Assembly (NCBI GenBank): GCA_040079635.1
Contig: JBEBJY010000005.1
Location: 1 to 64,000, forward strand
Direction: 5' to 3'
Length of the DNA stretch: 64,000 nucleotides
DNA from: Aalborgiella sp040079635
GTDB lineage: Bacteria > Pseudomonadota > Gammaproteobacteria > Burkholderiales > Burkholderiaceae_C
In this document: piece by piece, positions 54,601-62,531 of the stretch
Numbering within the stretch: the first letter of the stretch is position 1
Layout of the letters: the number at the start of each line of letters is the position of its first letter
Notes under the pieces: model-generated
Told to the model about the DNA's origin: nothing
The model's input: the letters and a program-made list of their open reading frames with translations, nothing else
Database searches by the model: none
Made by a program: the position numbers and the translations under genes

Positions 54601-54737
54601 ACCGTTTTTGCGCAGAGCAGACGCTGACTGTCAACACCACGGCGGCGGGTGGGAATGTCAACTGCTCGCCTGAAGGCAAGCAAGCGTACAACTATGAGAT
54701 TAAAAAAATAAACGCAACAAAGCTCGGGGCGATGTAA
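51624..54737 (+). CDS. putA: Bifunctional proline dehydrogenase / P5C dehydrogenase
   Basis: PutA of 1037 residues, the short type without the N-terminal ribbon-helix-helix DNA-binding domain. Proline dehydrogenase barrel about 150-480 (LMCRLVKGAYWDSEIKRAQ, RLHGMGEGVYREV, YAPVGAHRDLLAYLVRRLLENG); aldehyde dehydrogenase part about 570-1030 with FNP-like SPWNFPLAIFAGQ, ETGGINAML and catalytic cysteine in AGQRCSALRLL. It oxidises proline to glutamate with channelling of P5C. Two segments (about residues 207-224 and 864-884) are encoded by copies of the dispersed element and lie in loops where relatives are shorter. Confidence 0.92.
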   Translation: MRLPNPYRPEATIVAQRLNTLANSLDWASAAKAAAPWVQAVRDNPPPFWAMESLLKEYPISSAEGLALMRLAEALLRVPDAETAIALTADQLGRADFDGVQDSALTRLSSAAIAMSKKFLPDSTTGKTESPNLMTKLGAKTVVAATLRAVQLLGHQFVLGQTIDEAMKVADATRKKTANLRFSYDMLGEGARTDADALSYLASYKNAIISIAVQAINTPARGINEAQKTAKNDGISIKLSALHPRYEDAQHTRVMAELVPRVWGLCELAANANINLTIDAEEVDRLELSLDVFEALAAQVAVQYPQWEGFGLAMQAYQTRALELIEHVTTLARRYKLKLMCRLVKGAYWDSEIKRAQELGLPHYPVFTHKHHTDVSYLACAKALLDAPDAIYPQFATHNAATIAAILQMAAKTGAPFELQRLHGMGEGVYREVLKNPLISCRVYAPVGAHRDLLAYLVRRLLENGANSSFVHQLTDESVGMAELLISPLRLEPHSAFALPPQLFGESTTARKNSNGVDLTVETMRAPLLAAYATTTVPAVAEYAVAAIPEALKASLASYQTWSKTAVSDRAAILRTAADALDAQLPTFCALLVKEAFKTWGDAVSEVREAVDFLRYYADEAERVMTPIALPGQNGEVTLGVTGETNELRLIARGPWVCISPWNFPLAIFAGQVAAALATGNTVLAKPAEQTPGVAQDMVALLHCAGVPSGALQLLHGAGDTVGAALVAAPGVAGVVFTGSTQVAKIINRALAAKDGAIVPLIAETGGINAMLVDSTALPEQVGDAVVQSAFRSAGQRCSALRLLCVHESIADGVIEMILGAAKELRVGDTADLATDVGPVIDKEAFDNIHNHLQRLEKTSKSLLNTHSASVFITSSATNNIANTQPHLIPPFAFELNAISDIGAEIFGPVLHVVRWGGDPADVIAQINALGYGLTLGIQTRIDSRAQALARAAHVGNVYINRNMIGAVVGVQPFGGEGLSGTGPKAGGPHYLYRFCAEQTLTVNTTAAGGNVNCSPEGKQAYNYEIKKINATKLGAM
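52242..52294 (-). repeat. Dispersed hairpin element inside putA, copy 7
   Basis: On the minus strand: ATGCCTCTAGCCGGCGTATT, TATTGCCTGAACT and the hairpin GCTATTGAAATAATAGC. putA reads the other strand, giving AIISIAVQAINTPARGI. The in-frame TAG of the consensus is CAG here. Confidence 0.9.
54214..54274 (+). repeat. Dispersed hairpin element inside putA, copy 8
   Basis: AAATACGCA, CTCAGCCAGCGTATTTATT, ACCTCATCAG and the hairpin region GCTACTAATAATATAGC. putA reads the same strand, giving NTHSASVFITSSATNNIA. The in-frame TAA of the consensus is TCA here. Confidence 0.88.
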
Positions 54738-54751
54738 GACACGTAACGGCA

Positions 54752-54774
54752 TGCTATCAATTTAGGTGATAGCG
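54752..54774. repeat. Hairpin after putA, possible solo remnant of the element
   Basis: GCTATCA-ATTTAGG-TGATAGC, a perfect 7-bp stem of the same GCTAT...ATAGC type, 15 nt after the putA stop, without the CTCTAGCCGGCG half. It lacks a T-tract. Confidence 0.5.
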
Positions 54775-54874
54775 CTATGTTTGTTACCTCGCTTACATCG
54801 CTGTGCATTTGGCGGGCAGATGACGCTTAGGATGGTCTTGTCTATATGTGTAGATGATTAAAAAGGAACTTCCC

Positions 54875-55465
54875 ATGGCACTAGCATCACCCTTTTTCGG
54901 TAAACGTGAACCAGAACCCGCACCTGCACCCTACTCGCCCAACAGCGGACGCAACCTGAATGGAACGCTTAAAACCGAGCCGGTCAACAATCTGACGCAA
55001 ACCGGACTGCGTGGTGAAGTTGCCGCGTCAACGACGACACCAGCAACGCCAAGCACGACAACGTCAGTCCTTGAGAGCGGCAGCCGACTCATCGTCGGAC
55101 CCAATATCAAACTCAAAGGCGTTGAAATCACCGATTGCGACACCTTGGTGGTTGAGGGCACGGTCGAGGCGACCATGGACTCGCGCGTCATTCAAATCAT
55201 GGCGAATGGCGCTTTCAAAGGCTCCGCAGACATCGATATTGCCGAAATCCACGGTCAATTTGACGGCAATTTAACCGTGCGCGACAAGTTAGTCATTTTC
55301 TCGCAAGGCAAGGTCAACGGCACCATTCGTTACGGCAAAGTCATCATTGAAGAAGGTGGTCAACTATCGGGCGATGTGCAGTTTGGCGCTAAAGTGGCAC
55401 AACTTGCAGCCGCCCAAGCGGTTGCAGCAAACGCACCCAAAATGGGCATCCACACTGCGCCATAG
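54875..55465 (+). CDS. Bactofilin
   Basis: Polymer-forming cytoskeletal protein of 196 residues. The central DUF583 beta-helix (about 65-165; SRLIVGPNIKLKGVEI, VVEGTVEATMDS, DGNLTVRDKLVIFSQGKVNG) is flanked by a Pro/Thr-rich N-terminus and an Ala-rich C-terminus. Bactofilins self-assemble without nucleotide and act in cell shape or polar organisation. No M23 peptidase neighbour, which is a frequent partner, is seen. The ATG at 54875 has AAGGA upstream. Confidence 0.88.
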   Translation: MALASPFFGKREPEPAPAPYSPNSGRNLNGTLKTEPVNNLTQTGLRGEVAASTTTPATPSTTTSVLESGSRLIVGPNIKLKGVEITDCDTLVVEGTVEATMDSRVIQIMANGAFKGSADIDIAEIHGQFDGNLTVRDKLVIFSQGKVNGTIRYGKVIIEEGGQLSGDVQFGAKVAQLAAAQAVAANAPKMGIHTAP

Positions 55466-55525
55466 TTTTGCTGCTTCAGCAAATACGTGCCTTAAATGTC
55501 ACGTATTTGTCTGTACACTGAGGGG

Positions 55526-56902
55526 ATGAATCCGGCGCGATCCTCACCCTTAACTTTAGGTAAGAAGAAAACTGCGGTTACAGAAGCCCAGTGGGTCAGG
55601 TCTGAGTCGATTCGTCACGTTATGGCCAGCGTGGTCAACACACAGTTGTTGATGTTTTGTGCCATGGTTTTCATGGCGGTGTTGCTCTACGGGCACGCTT
55701 CAACGCCCGCGCTGCTAGCGTGGTTCGGCATCAACAGCATTTTCAGCACGCTCAGGCTCTGGCTTTTGCGTGGCTACAGCGAAAGCGACAAGTCCAACAA
55801 TATTGCAGAACGTGGCGTTTACTTTATTCGTTATGCAAGATTAGCGCCTTTTAACGGCTTCATATGGGGCGTCTCGGTTTTTCTGTTTAACGGTATTGCA
55901 GCGCCTAATATTGCGATTTTCTGTTTGATCATTGTTCTTGTTTTCGGCATGTTTTCAGTGTCAAATTTATCAAGCTATTTGCGGCTAATGAACCGCGTCA
56001 TCTGGGCCTACTGTGCAGGTTTGATGTCTGCCGTGCTGTTGTACATTGCCGTCAAGCAAAATTTTGTGCCAGACACAGTTCAATTGTGGTACGTAGCCAT
56101 GGTCATCATTTTTGGTTTCATGCAATTTCGAGTTGGCGCGCGCATGAATGCAACTTACACAGAAGGACTGAAACTTCAATTTCGCAACCGAAAGTTAATC
56201 GCATCGTTGACCGAGCAGCGCGAAACAGCCTTAGCTGCCGTTGCCACAAAAAACCGCATGCTTGCGAGTGCCGCGCACGACATGCGGCAACCCGTGCTAG
56301 CGCTAGATTTATACGCAGGCTGGCTGGTAGATGATCCCGCAGCATCCGCCGACATTGCACCCAAAATAGCAGCGTCGACCAAAGCCGTTATTGGTTTGTT
56401 TGATTCGTTGTTTGACATGTCGCGACTGACCGAAGGTCAGATCAGTACCAACCTAGAAGTGGTCAACCTCAGCGAACTGCTATCCGCGCTCTACACGCAA
56501 TACCAACCGCTTGCAAAGTCTAAGCATTTGTCCCTGAGAGTGCGCGCTGTTCAAGGCACGGTTTTTACTGACTATATTTTGTTAGAGCGTATTTTGGGCA
56601 ACCTCATCTCAAACGCACTGAAATATACAGAAAAGGGTGGCGTCCTTTTAGCTTGTCGTCACTCAGCACGCGGCGTCAAAATCGAAGTATGGGACACCGG
56701 TGTGGGTATTTCACCCGATCAGCAAAGCTTGGTATTCAAGGAGTTTTACAAAAGCCCTTCCAACGCAGGCACTAGCGACGGCTTTGGGCTGGGTTTGGCC
56801 ATCGTCACGCAGCTGGCTGATCTCATCGGTGCAGAACTGACACTGCGTTCGCGTCGCGGGCGCGGTACCGTGGTATCGGTGCAGCTTGGTCAAATTGTCT
56901 AA
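55526..56902 (+). CDS. Orphan membrane sensor histidine kinase
   Basis: Protein of 458 residues. Five to six hydrophobic segments occupy about 30-195, with no recognised extracellular sensor domain. Then a dimerisation domain with phospho-accepting histidine in AAHDMRQPVLALDLYAG, N box ILGNLISNALKYTEKGG, G1 box WDTGVGISPDQQ and G2 GFGLGLAIV. The H-box HDMRQP belongs to a group in betaproteobacteria often linked to PAS or response-regulator partners, but no response regulator is adjacent. Start uncertain: ATG at 55526 has GAGGGG very close; an ATG at 55496 is the alternative. Confidence 0.82.
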   Translation: MNPARSSPLTLGKKKTAVTEAQWVRSESIRHVMASVVNTQLLMFCAMVFMAVLLYGHASTPALLAWFGINSIFSTLRLWLLRGYSESDKSNNIAERGVYFIRYARLAPFNGFIWGVSVFLFNGIAAPNIAIFCLIIVLVFGMFSVSNLSSYLRLMNRVIWAYCAGLMSAVLLYIAVKQNFVPDTVQLWYVAMVIIFGFMQFRVGARMNATYTEGLKLQFRNRKLIASLTEQRETALAAVATKNRMLASAAHDMRQPVLALDLYAGWLVDDPAASADIAPKIAASTKAVIGLFDSLFDMSRLTEGQISTNLEVVNLSELLSALYTQYQPLAKSKHLSLRVRAVQGTVFTDYILLERILGNLISNALKYTEKGGVLLACRHSARGVKIEVWDTGVGISPDQQSLVFKEFYKSPSNAGTSDGFGLGLAIVTQLADLIGAELTLRSRRGRGTVVSVQLGQIV

Positions 56903-56921
56903 AACAAAGCCATCCATTCAA

Positions 56922-58727
56922 ATGTTGCAAGTTCGATCACCCATGCAAGCGCAACTGGTGCAATGCTCGGTAGCCGTCGGCGACGCTGTGCGAGCGGGTG
57001 ATGTGTTGCTGGTCATCGAGGCCATGAAGATGGAGCATGAACTGCGCGCGCAAGCCGATGGCACGGTAACTCAGCTCTACTGCCAAATGGGTGATGTTGT
57101 TAATGCAGATGATTTGCTATTAATTTTAGAGCGATATAGGCAAGAAATATGCCGGCTAGAGCCAAAAAACACCTCTATTTTAGAACCTTCTGTGTCCCTT
57201 GCAACTGAAAACGGGCGCACAGATCTTCACAATGTCGTCAATCGCCATCTGCCAACTTTGGATGCCGCTAGAAGCGATGCCGTTAGCAAACGCCATGCTT
57301 TGGGTCTGCGGACGGCGCGTGAGAATATCACTGATCTGTGTGATGCTGATAGCTTCTTAGAATACGGCGCTTTGGCTATCGCCGCGCAACGCCAGCGCCG
57401 CTCATATGACGACTTGGTTGCCAACACCCCAGCAGACGGCATGGTCACCGGCATTGGCAGCATCAATGGCGCACGGGTCAAGGCTGAGCGCGCAAAAACC
57501 GTGGTGATGGCATACGACGCCACCGTTTTGGCGGGAACACAGGGCATGCGCAACCACCAAAAAACCGATCGACTGCTCGGTATCGCGCTGCAAAACAAGT
57601 TGCCTGTGGTACTTTTTGCTGAAGGCGGTGGTGGCCGGCCAGGCGATACCGATATGCCGATTGTTGCCGGTTTACACGTCAGCACCTTCTACAGCTTTGC
57701 GCGCTTGCAAAGCAAAGTACCGCTGATTGGCGTTGCCGCTGGGCGTTGTTTTGCGGGCAATGCCGCGTTGCTGGGCTGCTGCGATGTAGTTATTGCCACC
57801 CAAGGCAGCAACATCGGCATGGGTGGTCCTGCCATGATTGAGGGCGGTGGCTTGGGCGTTTTCAAGCCTGAACAAGTGGGCCCCAGCAATGTTCAGCACA
57901 GCAACGGTGTGATCGATATTTTGGTTGCTGATGAAGCCGCCACCGTGGTTGCAGTCAAGCAGGTTTTGTCGTTTTTTCAAGGTCCTTTGAACGAAGGCAT
58001 AAGCATCAGCGCAGCCCAGGCGGATGCTTTGCGCCAAGTCGTCCCCGAAAACCGCCTGCGCGTGTACGACAGCCGAAGCGCGATTGAAGGGATTGCCGAC
58101 GTTGGCAGTGTGCAGTATTTACGCGCGGGTTTTGGTGTGGGCATTCACACGGCTTTGGCGCGCATTGGCGGTCACGCCGTCGGCATCATCGCCAACAATC
58201 CCCAGCATTTGGGTGGTGCGATAGATGCTGATGCGTGCCGCAAAGCCACGCGCTTCATGCGCTTATGCAGCACGCATGGCTTGCCCATCGTCAGCTTGGT
58301 GGATACACCTGGCTTCATGGTCGGCCCTGACACTGAGGCGACCGGCCAAGTGCGTGCTGCAGGTGATTTGTTTGTCGCAGCAGCGCAGCTCAACGTACCC
58401 TTTTTCAGCATTGTGCTGCGCAAAGGCTACGGCTTGGGTGCGATGGCGATGACGGCTGGCGGCTTTCACAGCCCGATGTTTACGGTGGCATGGCCAACAG
58501 GTGAATTCGGCGCGATGGGCTTAGAAGGCGCGGTGCGCTTGGGCTACAAAAAAGAACTTGCCGCCGTGCCTGATGAAGTCGCCAGCGAAGCCTTGTTTCA
58601 ACAACTCTTAGCCAGTGAAGTTGCTAAAGGCAGCGCCATCAGCATGGCCGAACATTTAGAAATTGACGCCGTTATTGACCCTGCGCAAACGCGAACATGG
58701 TTGATCTCTGGCTTAGAAAGTGCATGA
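56922..58727 (+). CDS. Biotinyl domain fused to carboxyltransferase (acyl-CoA carboxylase type)
   Basis: Protein of 601 residues. N-terminal biotinyl domain (about 1-62) with the biotin-lysine motif EAMKMEH; then a linker, then a carboxyltransferase domain (about 95-600; FAEGGGGRPGDTD, GRCFAGNAALLGCCDV, VDTPGFMVGPDTEA, RKGYGLGAMAM). It should transfer carboxyl from biotin to an acyl-CoA, but no biotin carboxylase gene is in the window. The linker at residues 64-82 (LLILERYRQEICRLEP) is encoded by a copy of the dispersed element. The frame is open from a TTG at 56886 inside the kinase gene; I take the ATG at 56922. Confidence 0.8.
   Translation: MLQVRSPMQAQLVQCSVAVGDAVRAGDVLLVIEAMKMEHELRAQADGTVTQLYCQMGDVVNADDLLLILERYRQEICRLEPKNTSILEPSVSLATENGRTDLHNVVNRHLPTLDAARSDAVSKRHALGLRTARENITDLCDADSFLEYGALAIAAQRQRRSYDDLVANTPADGMVTGIGSINGARVKAERAKTVVMAYDATVLAGTQGMRNHQKTDRLLGIALQNKLPVVLFAEGGGGRPGDTDMPIVAGLHVSTFYSFARLQSKVPLIGVAAGRCFAGNAALLGCCDVVIATQGSNIGMGGPAMIEGGGLGVFKPEQVGPSNVQHSNGVIDILVADEAATVVAVKQVLSFFQGPLNEGISISAAQADALRQVVPENRLRVYDSRSAIEGIADVGSVQYLRAGFGVGIHTALARIGGHAVGIIANNPQHLGGAIDADACRKATRFMRLCSTHGLPIVSLVDTPGFMVGPDTEATGQVRAAGDLFVAAAQLNVPFFSIVLRKGYGLGAMAMTAGGFHSPMFTVAWPTGEFGAMGLEGAVRLGYKKELAAVPDEVASEALFQQLLASEVAKGSAISMAEHLEIDAVIDPAQTRTWLISGLESA
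57112..57166 (-). repeat. Dispersed hairpin element inside the biotinyl-carboxyltransferase gene, copy 9
   Basis: On the minus strand: GGCTCTAGCCGGCATATTTC, TTGCCTATATCGC and a weakened hairpin ending AATTAATAGC. The gene reads the other strand. Consensus CAATAAATA is CAAGAAATA here, removing an in-frame TAA. Confidence 0.82.
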
Positions 58728-59701
58728 ACCATCCCGTCCTATCCGCCCTGCTCCCCGTTGTCTTGCTCATTGCCGTTGGTTTCTTTGCTGGAAAGCGCAA
58801 CTGGATCTCCGCTGGCTCGGTCAAAGACCTGTCCAATCTCGTCTTTTTGATTCTCATACCCGCCCTGCTGTTTCGCACCATGGGCACGGTGCATCTGGAA
58901 AAGCTAGATCTCAAACCGGTTGGTGTTTACTTTTTAACCGTGGGCATCATCTTCACCGGCGTGCTGCTGTGGCAGGGCTTGAGCCGACGCGGCACCGTCG
59001 TCGCACTTGCCAGTATCTTCAGCAACACCATCATGATAGGCGTGCCTTTGGTCAGCCTGGCCTATGGCGAAGCGGCCTTGGTGTACTTGTTCACCCTTAT
59101 TTCATTGCATGCCTTGGTCTTGCTGACCATCGCCACCGTGGTGCTTGAATTTGCTGTCGTGCGCGAAAGAACACAACACGCCAAAACCGAATTTGGTCAA
59201 CTCGCCCACGACAGAGACACCGCCACCAGCATCGCCAAAAACGTCGTTCTAGCCATGCGCAACGCCATCATTCACCCCGTGCCACTGCCCATCATTGCCG
59301 GCTTATTGTTTGCACAAACAGGTTGGACAATTCCGGCCGTGGTGGACCGTCCCTTGCAATTGCTAGGCAGCGCATTTGGCCCGCTCGCGCTTGTTTTGGT
59401 CGGCGTGACTTTAGCTCACACCCAAGTCGGTGCGCACATCAAAGGTGCGTTTGCTATCTCAATCGTCAAAAATGCGCTGCATCCCGCACTGATGGCGGCA
59501 ATGGGTTGGGCATTTGGGCTGTCCGGCATGCCTTTGACGGTGATGATCGTAGCCGCCTCGCTGCCTGTAGGCGCCAACGTGTTTTTGTTCTCTCAGCGCT
59601 ACCATGTCGCACAAGAGCTTATCACCGCCAGTGTCGCCGTCACCACCGCTGTTGCTTTGGTATCTGTCAGCTTGGTGATGGCTTGGTTAGGCGCTGTTTA
59701 G
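58724..59701 (+). CDS. AEC-family transporter
   Basis: Auxin efflux carrier family membrane protein, 325 residues, with about ten hydrophobic segments in two halves. Conserved features include the FSNTIMIGVPLVSLAYGE region in the first half and ASLPVGANVFLFSQRY in the second. Bacterial members include malonate transporters (MdcF) and other organic-acid permeases; the partner here could be the substrate of the carboxylase fusion, since the ATG overlaps that gene's stop (ATGA). The exact substrate is unknown. Confidence 0.85.
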   Translation: MNHPVLSALLPVVLLIAVGFFAGKRNWISAGSVKDLSNLVFLILIPALLFRTMGTVHLEKLDLKPVGVYFLTVGIIFTGVLLWQGLSRRGTVVALASIFSNTIMIGVPLVSLAYGEAALVYLFTLISLHALVLLTIATVVLEFAVVRERTQHAKTEFGQLAHDRDTATSIAKNVVLAMRNAIIHPVPLPIIAGLLFAQTGWTIPAVVDRPLQLLGSAFGPLALVLVGVTLAHTQVGAHIKGAFAISIVKNALHPALMAAMGWAFGLSGMPLTVMIVAASLPVGANVFLFSQRYHVAQELITASVAVTTAVALVSVSLVMAWLGAV

Positions 59702-59807
59702 CCGCGCCATCTGTTATTTTTGACTCGTCATTTTGGTGACAACAATGTTTCATTTTGAGAATATGAAGAGCAATTTGCACCAAACAAGGGCTTACCCTTA
59801 ACAAAAA

Positions 59808-59824
59808 TACAAACACCGTTTGTA
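59808..59824. promoter_or_regulatory. Small inverted repeat upstream of iorA
   Basis: TACAAAC-ACC-GTTTGTA in the 171-bp gap before iorA, about 50 bp from its start. It could be an operator; nothing else in the gap stands out apart from GGAG before the start. Confidence 0.35.
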
Positions 59825-59872
59825 AGCTCTCCTCTGAATTCACCGTCCTAGACATTTTTTGGAGATACCACC

Positions 59873-60337
59873 ATGAGCGTTAAATTTCAAATCAACGGCA
59901 AAGCCGTCAGCGCCAACGCCGAGCCCGACACCCCACTCTTGTGGGTCATTCGTGACGAGTTGGGCATGACGGGCACCAAATTTGGATGCGGTGCGGCCTT
60001 GTGTGGTGCATGTACGGTTCATGTCAACGGCGCGCCTGTGCGCTCTTGCCAAACGCCTTTGTCCGCCGTTTCAGGCAAAAAAGTCGGCACGGTTGAGGGC
60101 CTCTCCAAAAACAACGACCATGCGCTGCAAGTCGCCTGGATCAAGCACGACGTCCCGCAATGCGGCTACTGCCAGTCTGGCCAACTCATGAGCGCCGCCG
60201 CCTTGCTCAAAACCAACAAAAACCCGAGTGATGCCGACATTGATGCCGCCATGAGTGGCAACATCTGCCGCTGCGGCACCTACCCACGCATACGCGCCGC
60301 CATCAAAGACGCAGCAGCAACATTGCGCACAGCATAA
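59873..60337 (+). CDS. iorA: Isoquinoline 1-oxidoreductase-type [2Fe-2S] subunit
   Basis: Small subunit of 154 residues of a xanthine dehydrogenase-family molybdenum hydroxylase. Plant-ferredoxin-type cluster motif GCGAALCGACTVHVNG with a further cysteine in VRSCQTP; second cluster motif CGYCQSGQ and GNICRCGTYPR. No FAD subunit gene is near, so electrons probably go to a cytochrome, as in IorAB-type enzymes. It is 11 bp before the large subunit. Confidence 0.88.
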   Translation: MSVKFQINGKAVSANAEPDTPLLWVIRDELGMTGTKFGCGAALCGACTVHVNGAPVRSCQTPLSAVSGKKVGTVEGLSKNNDHALQVAWIKHDVPQCGYCQSGQLMSAAALLKTNKNPSDADIDAAMSGNICRCGTYPRIRAAIKDAAATLRTA

Positions 60338-60348
60338 GGAGCACAAAC

Positions 60349-62520
60349 ATGACACATACGCTCACATCACTTGCTGCAGCTTCTGTAACTACCACAGCTT
60401 CGCGTCGCACCTTCCTCAAAACATCAGCCTTGGCTACCGGCGGTTTGATGATTGGATTTGTCCTGCCTGGCAGCAAAACAGAAGCGCAAGCCGCTGGCAC
60501 GCTGTACACCCCGAATGCTTGGGTGCACATAGCCGACGACAACACCATCACCCTCATTTCAGCACGCTCCGAGATGGGTCAAGGCGTTTACACCTCCATG
60601 CCGATGTTGATTGCTGAAGAGCTAAACGTCAGCCTCAAACAAATCAAAGTTGCCATCGCACCGCCCAAGGCGGTCTACGTCAACGCACTGCTGGGCGCGC
60701 AAATCACCGGCGGTTCAACGTCTGTGCGTGACGGCTGGGAAAAGCTGCGTACTGGTGGTGCGCAAGTGCGAGAAATGCTCATCAGCGCCGCTGCCGCCAA
60801 ATGGAATGTGGATCGTACAACTCTGCGTGCTGAAAAAGGCATGGTCATCGGTGCTGGCGGCAAAAAAGCCAGCTACGGCAGCCTAGCTGAAGCCGCCTCC
60901 AAACTACCGGTGCCTGAAAAAGTCGCGCTCAAAGACCCTAAAGATTTCACCATCGTTGGCAAACGCACCAAACGCTTAGACACACCCGCAAAAACCAACG
61001 GCACAGCACAGTTTGGTATTGATGTGAAGCTCCCAGGCATGGTCTACGCCAGCCTCGAGCAATGCCCGGTCATCGGAGGCAAGGTCGTCAGCTTTGATGC
61101 CTCTAAAGTCAAAGGCATGCCAGGTGTGATCGATGTGGTGCAAATCCCCGACGGCGTCGCCGTAGTCGCCGCCAGCTACTGGCAAGCACAAAAAGCCTGC
61201 AAAGCCCTCACCGTGGTGTGGGACGAAGGCGCGGGCGCCAAGCTCGACCACAACAACGTGCTGGCCAGCACCCGCGCTGCGGCTGACTCCGCCAAGGTGC
61301 TCCCCATCGGCAAGCCCGTGGGCGATGTTGCTGCAGCCATGAAAGGCGCAGTTAAAACCATCAAAGCAGAATACATCACCCCCATGCAGGCGCATGCCCC
61401 GCTGGAGCCCATGAACTTCACCGCCAGCTTTGCCAATGGCAAATGCGTGCTGATCGGCTCCACCCAGTTCCAGCAGGGCGCACAAGGCGCCGTTGCTGGT
61501 GCTTTAGGCATCAAGCCGGAAGACATCGACCTGCAAACCACCTTCCTAGGCGGCGGTTTTGGTCGTCGGCTAGAGGTCGATTTCATCGTCCAAGCCGCGC
61601 AAATCTCCAAAGCCATTGGCAAACCCGTCAAGCTGGTCTGGAGCCGTGAAGACGACATGACGCACGACTTCTACCGCCCACTGGGTTTGAACCAAATGAC
61701 CGCTGGGCTCGATGCTTCAGGCATGCCCATCGCCCTGCACTTCAAAACGACATCGCAATCGGTCACGCAACGCGCTTTTGGTCTACCCAAAGACACCTTT
61801 GACGCCTTCATGGCCGAAGCTGCCGTCGCGGGGTATGAAATCCCCAACACCCAGCACGACCTGGTCATCCATGACACCGGCATGCGCGTCGGCTACTGGC
61901 GCGCCGTCAGCCACAACATGAATGCCTTTGCCAATGAAAGCTTCATCGACGAGCTGGCCAGCGCTGCCGGCAAAGACCCTTACGCCTACCGTATGGCGCT
62001 GCTAAAAAATAAACCGCGCTATGCCAACGTACTGAAGCTCGCTGCCGACAAAGCCGGTTGGGGCAAGCCTATGGCTGCCGGTCACTTCCGTGGCATGTCG
62101 CTGATGGAAGGTTACGACACCTACATGGCACAGATCGCCGAAATCTCTATGAAAGACGGCAGCGTGGTCGTGCACCGCGTCACGGTTGCGGCTGACTTAG
62201 GCCATATGGTCAACCCCGATACGGTGGAGGCGCAAATCCAATCCAGCATCGTGTTCGGCATGGGTGCAGGTTTGATGCAAGAGATAACGCTAGACAAAGG
62301 CCGCGTTCAGCAGACCAACTACAACAACTATCCCGTGGTTCGCATGTTTGAGACACCCAAAATCGACATCGTACTGGTCGACAGCAAAGAAAAACCAGGC
62401 GGCATCGGTGAACCAGCCACGGCCTTGATCGTCCCCGCCATTGCCAATGCGGTTTTCGCTGCCACTGGCAAACGGGTGCGTAAGCTGCCGATGACAGCTG
62501 AAGCCATCAAATCTGCTTAA
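60349..62520 (+). CDS. iorB: Isoquinoline 1-oxidoreductase-type molybdopterin subunit, Tat-exported
   Basis: Large subunit of 723 residues, single-chain IorB type. N-terminal Tat signal (SRRTFLKTSALATGGLMIGF) ends near residue 45, so the complex should be periplasmic, with the small subunit carried along. Cofactor-site motifs LGGGFGRRLEVDF and the C-terminal KPGGIGEPATALIVPA with the active-site glutamate are visible. It oxidises an aldehyde or N-heterocycle; the substrate is unknown. xdhC and modB follow, supporting a molybdenum enzyme. Confidence 0.88.
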   Translation: MTHTLTSLAAASVTTTASRRTFLKTSALATGGLMIGFVLPGSKTEAQAAGTLYTPNAWVHIADDNTITLISARSEMGQGVYTSMPMLIAEELNVSLKQIKVAIAPPKAVYVNALLGAQITGGSTSVRDGWEKLRTGGAQVREMLISAAAAKWNVDRTTLRAEKGMVIGAGGKKASYGSLAEAASKLPVPEKVALKDPKDFTIVGKRTKRLDTPAKTNGTAQFGIDVKLPGMVYASLEQCPVIGGKVVSFDASKVKGMPGVIDVVQIPDGVAVVAASYWQAQKACKALTVVWDEGAGAKLDHNNVLASTRAAADSAKVLPIGKPVGDVAAAMKGAVKTIKAEYITPMQAHAPLEPMNFTASFANGKCVLIGSTQFQQGAQGAVAGALGIKPEDIDLQTTFLGGGFGRRLEVDFIVQAAQISKAIGKPVKLVWSREDDMTHDFYRPLGLNQMTAGLDASGMPIALHFKTTSQSVTQRAFGLPKDTFDAFMAEAAVAGYEIPNTQHDLVIHDTGMRVGYWRAVSHNMNAFANESFIDELASAAGKDPYAYRMALLKNKPRYANVLKLAADKAGWGKPMAAGHFRGMSLMEGYDTYMAQIAEISMKDGSVVVHRVTVAADLGHMVNPDTVEAQIQSSIVFGMGAGLMQEITLDKGRVQQTNYNNYPVVRMFETPKIDIVLVDSKEKPGGIGEPATALIVPAIANAVFAATGKRVRKLPMTAEAIKSA

Positions 62521-62531
62521 ACTACGCCTCT

